Shown here: one piece after another, positions 62,723 through 64,000 of the stretch
How positions within the stretch are numbered: position 1 is the first letter of the stretch
How the letters are laid out: each line of letters begins with the position of its first letter
NCBI GenBank assembly: GCA_038230335.1
Contig: JBBRNL010000003.1
Location: 331,366-395,365 of the forward strand
DNA: 64,000 nucleotides
Source of the DNA: JBBRDU01 sp038230335
GTDB lineage: Bacteria; Verrucomicrobiota; Verrucomicrobiia; Chthoniobacterales; UBA10450
Reading direction: 5' to 3'
Made by a program: the position numbers and the translations under genes
The notes under the pieces: model-generated
What the model saw: only the letters and a program-made list of their open reading frames with translations
What the model was told of the DNA's origin: nothing
The model's database searches: none

Positions 62723-63688
62723 CTATTTGCCGGCGCTCACAAATCGGTCCGGCGCCGCGTCGAAGGTCTTCTTGTCGTCCCCAGAGCAGAAATAGTATTT
62801 CTTCCCTTTAAAGACAGACTTTGGCGCAGTGGCCAGATCAACGTCCATCCCACAGACGGGGCAAAGGGGGTGGTCCGCGGTGGAGACGGGTTCAGTGGCA
62901 TAGAGCTGGTTGGAGTTGGGATTCATCCAACCCTGTCCCTGGTATTCCATGTTGTAGGCCGTCTTCTGCGCCGCTTCGCGTCCGTAGTAGCGCTCGACCA
63001 CATGGAGCGCGAGATCGATGCCGGAGGACAACCCGCCAGCAGTAGCGAGATTGCCCTCTTCGACGAATCTCGCCCCGCGTTTCAAATGGACATCCGGGAA
63101 CTCGGCCGCAAACGGCTTAAACGCGCCGTGAAAAGTCGTGGCGTTCTTCCCTGAAAGGAGACCGGTTTGCGCGAGAATAAACGCGCCCGTGCAGACGGAC
63201 ATGGTCACGTCAGTCGTCTTGCTGGAGTTACGTATCCACTCGAGGACCGCGGGGCTGGGGTCGCTTTGCGCAGGGATGACGATGATCTTGGGAGCAGGCG
63301 CATTGGCCAAGGTGTAGTCGGGGACGATCTGCATGCCGCCGCTGGCGTGGATCGGCCTGGTCGTCTCAGCGACCGTGTAAAGATGGAACGGGTGTTCCTG
63401 CCGACCGGGCGCCATGGCTTCCCGAAAAACTTCCCAAGGCCCGGCGAAATCGATCATCACCGCGCCTTCTGACATAAGGAAGGCGACTGGAATGGCGCCG
63501 TCTGTGGGTGGCTTGAGTTGATTCGGCTTTCCGTCATCGGCTGTCCTCGTCGCGGCGGCCTGGACGGGACTTGCGAGAACGGTATGCGCCGCGCAACAGA
63601 GAATCGCCCCGGCTAATCCGAGGCGCATGGCTAGATCGGCTCGGCGGCCAATAATGGTCTTGGTAGTTTGTGTCTTCACGAACTTCAT
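62723..63688 (-). CDS. secreted DJ-1/PfpI-YHS domain protein
   Basis: From the ATG at 63688 this gives 321 residues: signal/anchor segment (about residues 19-40), a DJ-1/PfpI domain (VAFLMSEGAVMIDFAGPWEVF; nucleophile elbow MSVCTGAFILAQTGLLSGKNATTFH) and a C-terminal YHS domain (CPVCGMDVDLATAPKSVFKGKKYYFCS) that may bind metal. The combination of a secreted PfpI with YHS is unusual. It lies 68 bp upstream of the GlxA-type regulator on the same strand. Confidence 0.87.
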   Translation of the reverse strand: MKFVKTQTTKTIIGRRADLAMRLGLAGAILCCAAHTVLASPVQAAATRTADDGKPNQLKPPTDGAIPVAFLMSEGAVMIDFAGPWEVFREAMAPGRQEHPFHLYTVAETTRPIHASGGMQIVPDYTLANAPAPKIIVIPAQSDPSPAVLEWIRNSSKTTDVTMSVCTGAFILAQTGLLSGKNATTFHGAFKPFAAEFPDVHLKRGARFVEEGNLATAGGLSSGIDLALHVVERYYGREAAQKTAYNMEYQGQGWMNPNSNQLYATEPVSTADHPLCPVCGMDVDLATAPKSVFKGKKYYFCSGDDKKTFDAAPDRFVSAGK

Positions 63689-63842
63689 TTTCCCGTCCGG
63701 AGCCTTTGGCAGCAATGACAGATAACATCATTTTTCTGCCAATCGACCATCGTACTAAAATAGAAAAAGTGGCCCGGCTCGCGATTACGGCGGCTGGAGA
63801 CAGTCACCACGCTCACTTCTTTGGTTTCGTCTTACGCTCCCG

Positions 63843-63990
63843 CTCGGTTTTCACCAAAACCGAGTCATCGGCTTCCCTAGACTGACTCGCTAGAAGCTCG
63901 CAACCTCCCGCCGTAAAGTTCGCGCCTGCGAACCGTTGAGTGCATCAATAATGTACGCGTCTATGGTTTACCGCATGGCGGCGTGATTCT
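63843..63990 (+). repeat. dispersed repeat with CTCGGTTTT hairpin, copy 2
   Basis: It opens with a 9-bp hairpin CTCGGTTTT-TCAC-CAAAACCGAG-like (63843-63864), then repeats the blocks of 61483-61574 with an extra segment inserted that contains the 34-bp repeat (63903-63936). The last 312 bp of the window hold only this and about 150 bp in which I see nothing. Confidence 0.65.
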
Positions 63991-64000
63991 TCACCGCGGA

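Noticed and set aside
1..64000. tRNA and rRNA genes
   Set aside because: I looked through the intergenic stretches for T-loop and anticodon-stem patterns and found none that folds; short GTTCGA-like strings occur only inside coding sequence or without a partner stem.

Overview
The window is a piece of a GC-rich (by eye about 60%) diderm bacterial chromosome. It carries outer-membrane assembly genes (a TamA/BamA-type barrel and two AsmA/TamB-type proteins), many secreted beta-helix or repeat proteins, several secreted DUF-family proteins and many small inverted-repeat elements. Together these suggest a soil-type Verrucomicrobiota (Spartobacteria/Chthoniobacterales-like). That placement is inference from gene content and repeat style; no rRNA is present to confirm it. 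I saw no tRNA, rRNA or CRISPR array.

Layout. 1-14.4 kb is mostly core: the 3' end of dnaE, an AsmA-like protein and a DUF4230 protein on the minus strand, recF, yqgE, ald, two sister lipoproteins, then rnpA-yidD-yidC-khpB (RNase P protein and membrane insertase operon), an FAD oxidoreductase, an enoyl-thioester reductase and a CDF metal exporter. 14.4-24 kb holds a nucleosidase, an anti-sigma-like protein and an envelope operon (tamB-tamA-PpiD-like chaperone). 24-33.5 kb holds TPR proteins, a TPR-DUF4331-HupE/UreJ cluster, an M13 metallopeptidase, a TraB/GumN protein and a cell-wall amidase. A TPP riboswitch with its own terminator precedes thiC (33.8-35.9 kb).

From the 3' end of thiC to about 54 kb the window becomes a mosaic accessory region, visibly AT-richer in places. 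In order it has: a nucleotidyltransferase/small-protein pair followed by a second, diverged copy of the ThiC C-terminus; small membrane proteins; a secreted protein with three exact-period 40-residue repeats; an fn3-like protein; a 21-bp tandem array; a beta-helix protein; a 39-residue basic peptide; a cassette of three small genes bounded by inverted copies of one motif; two unknown membrane-anchored proteins; a type I restriction-modification system with fused HsdM-HsdS; and two truncated genes joined tail to tail.

54-64 kb has a class III cyclase-TPR protein, a secreted HIT protein, a DUF1801 protein with a partial second copy, a DUF885 protein, a Phd/MazF-type toxin-antitoxin pair, a cupin, a GlxA-type AraC regulator and a secreted DJ-1/PfpI-YHS protein, with dispersed repeats around the last two.

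The best candidates for something undescribed are: the thiC-tail insertion with its nucleotidyltransferase pair; the fused type I RM operon with two membrane proteins behind it; the 42.6-43.8 kb small-gene cassette; the 39-residue peptide; the 21-bp array; and the invasion of the thiC reading frame by short repeats.
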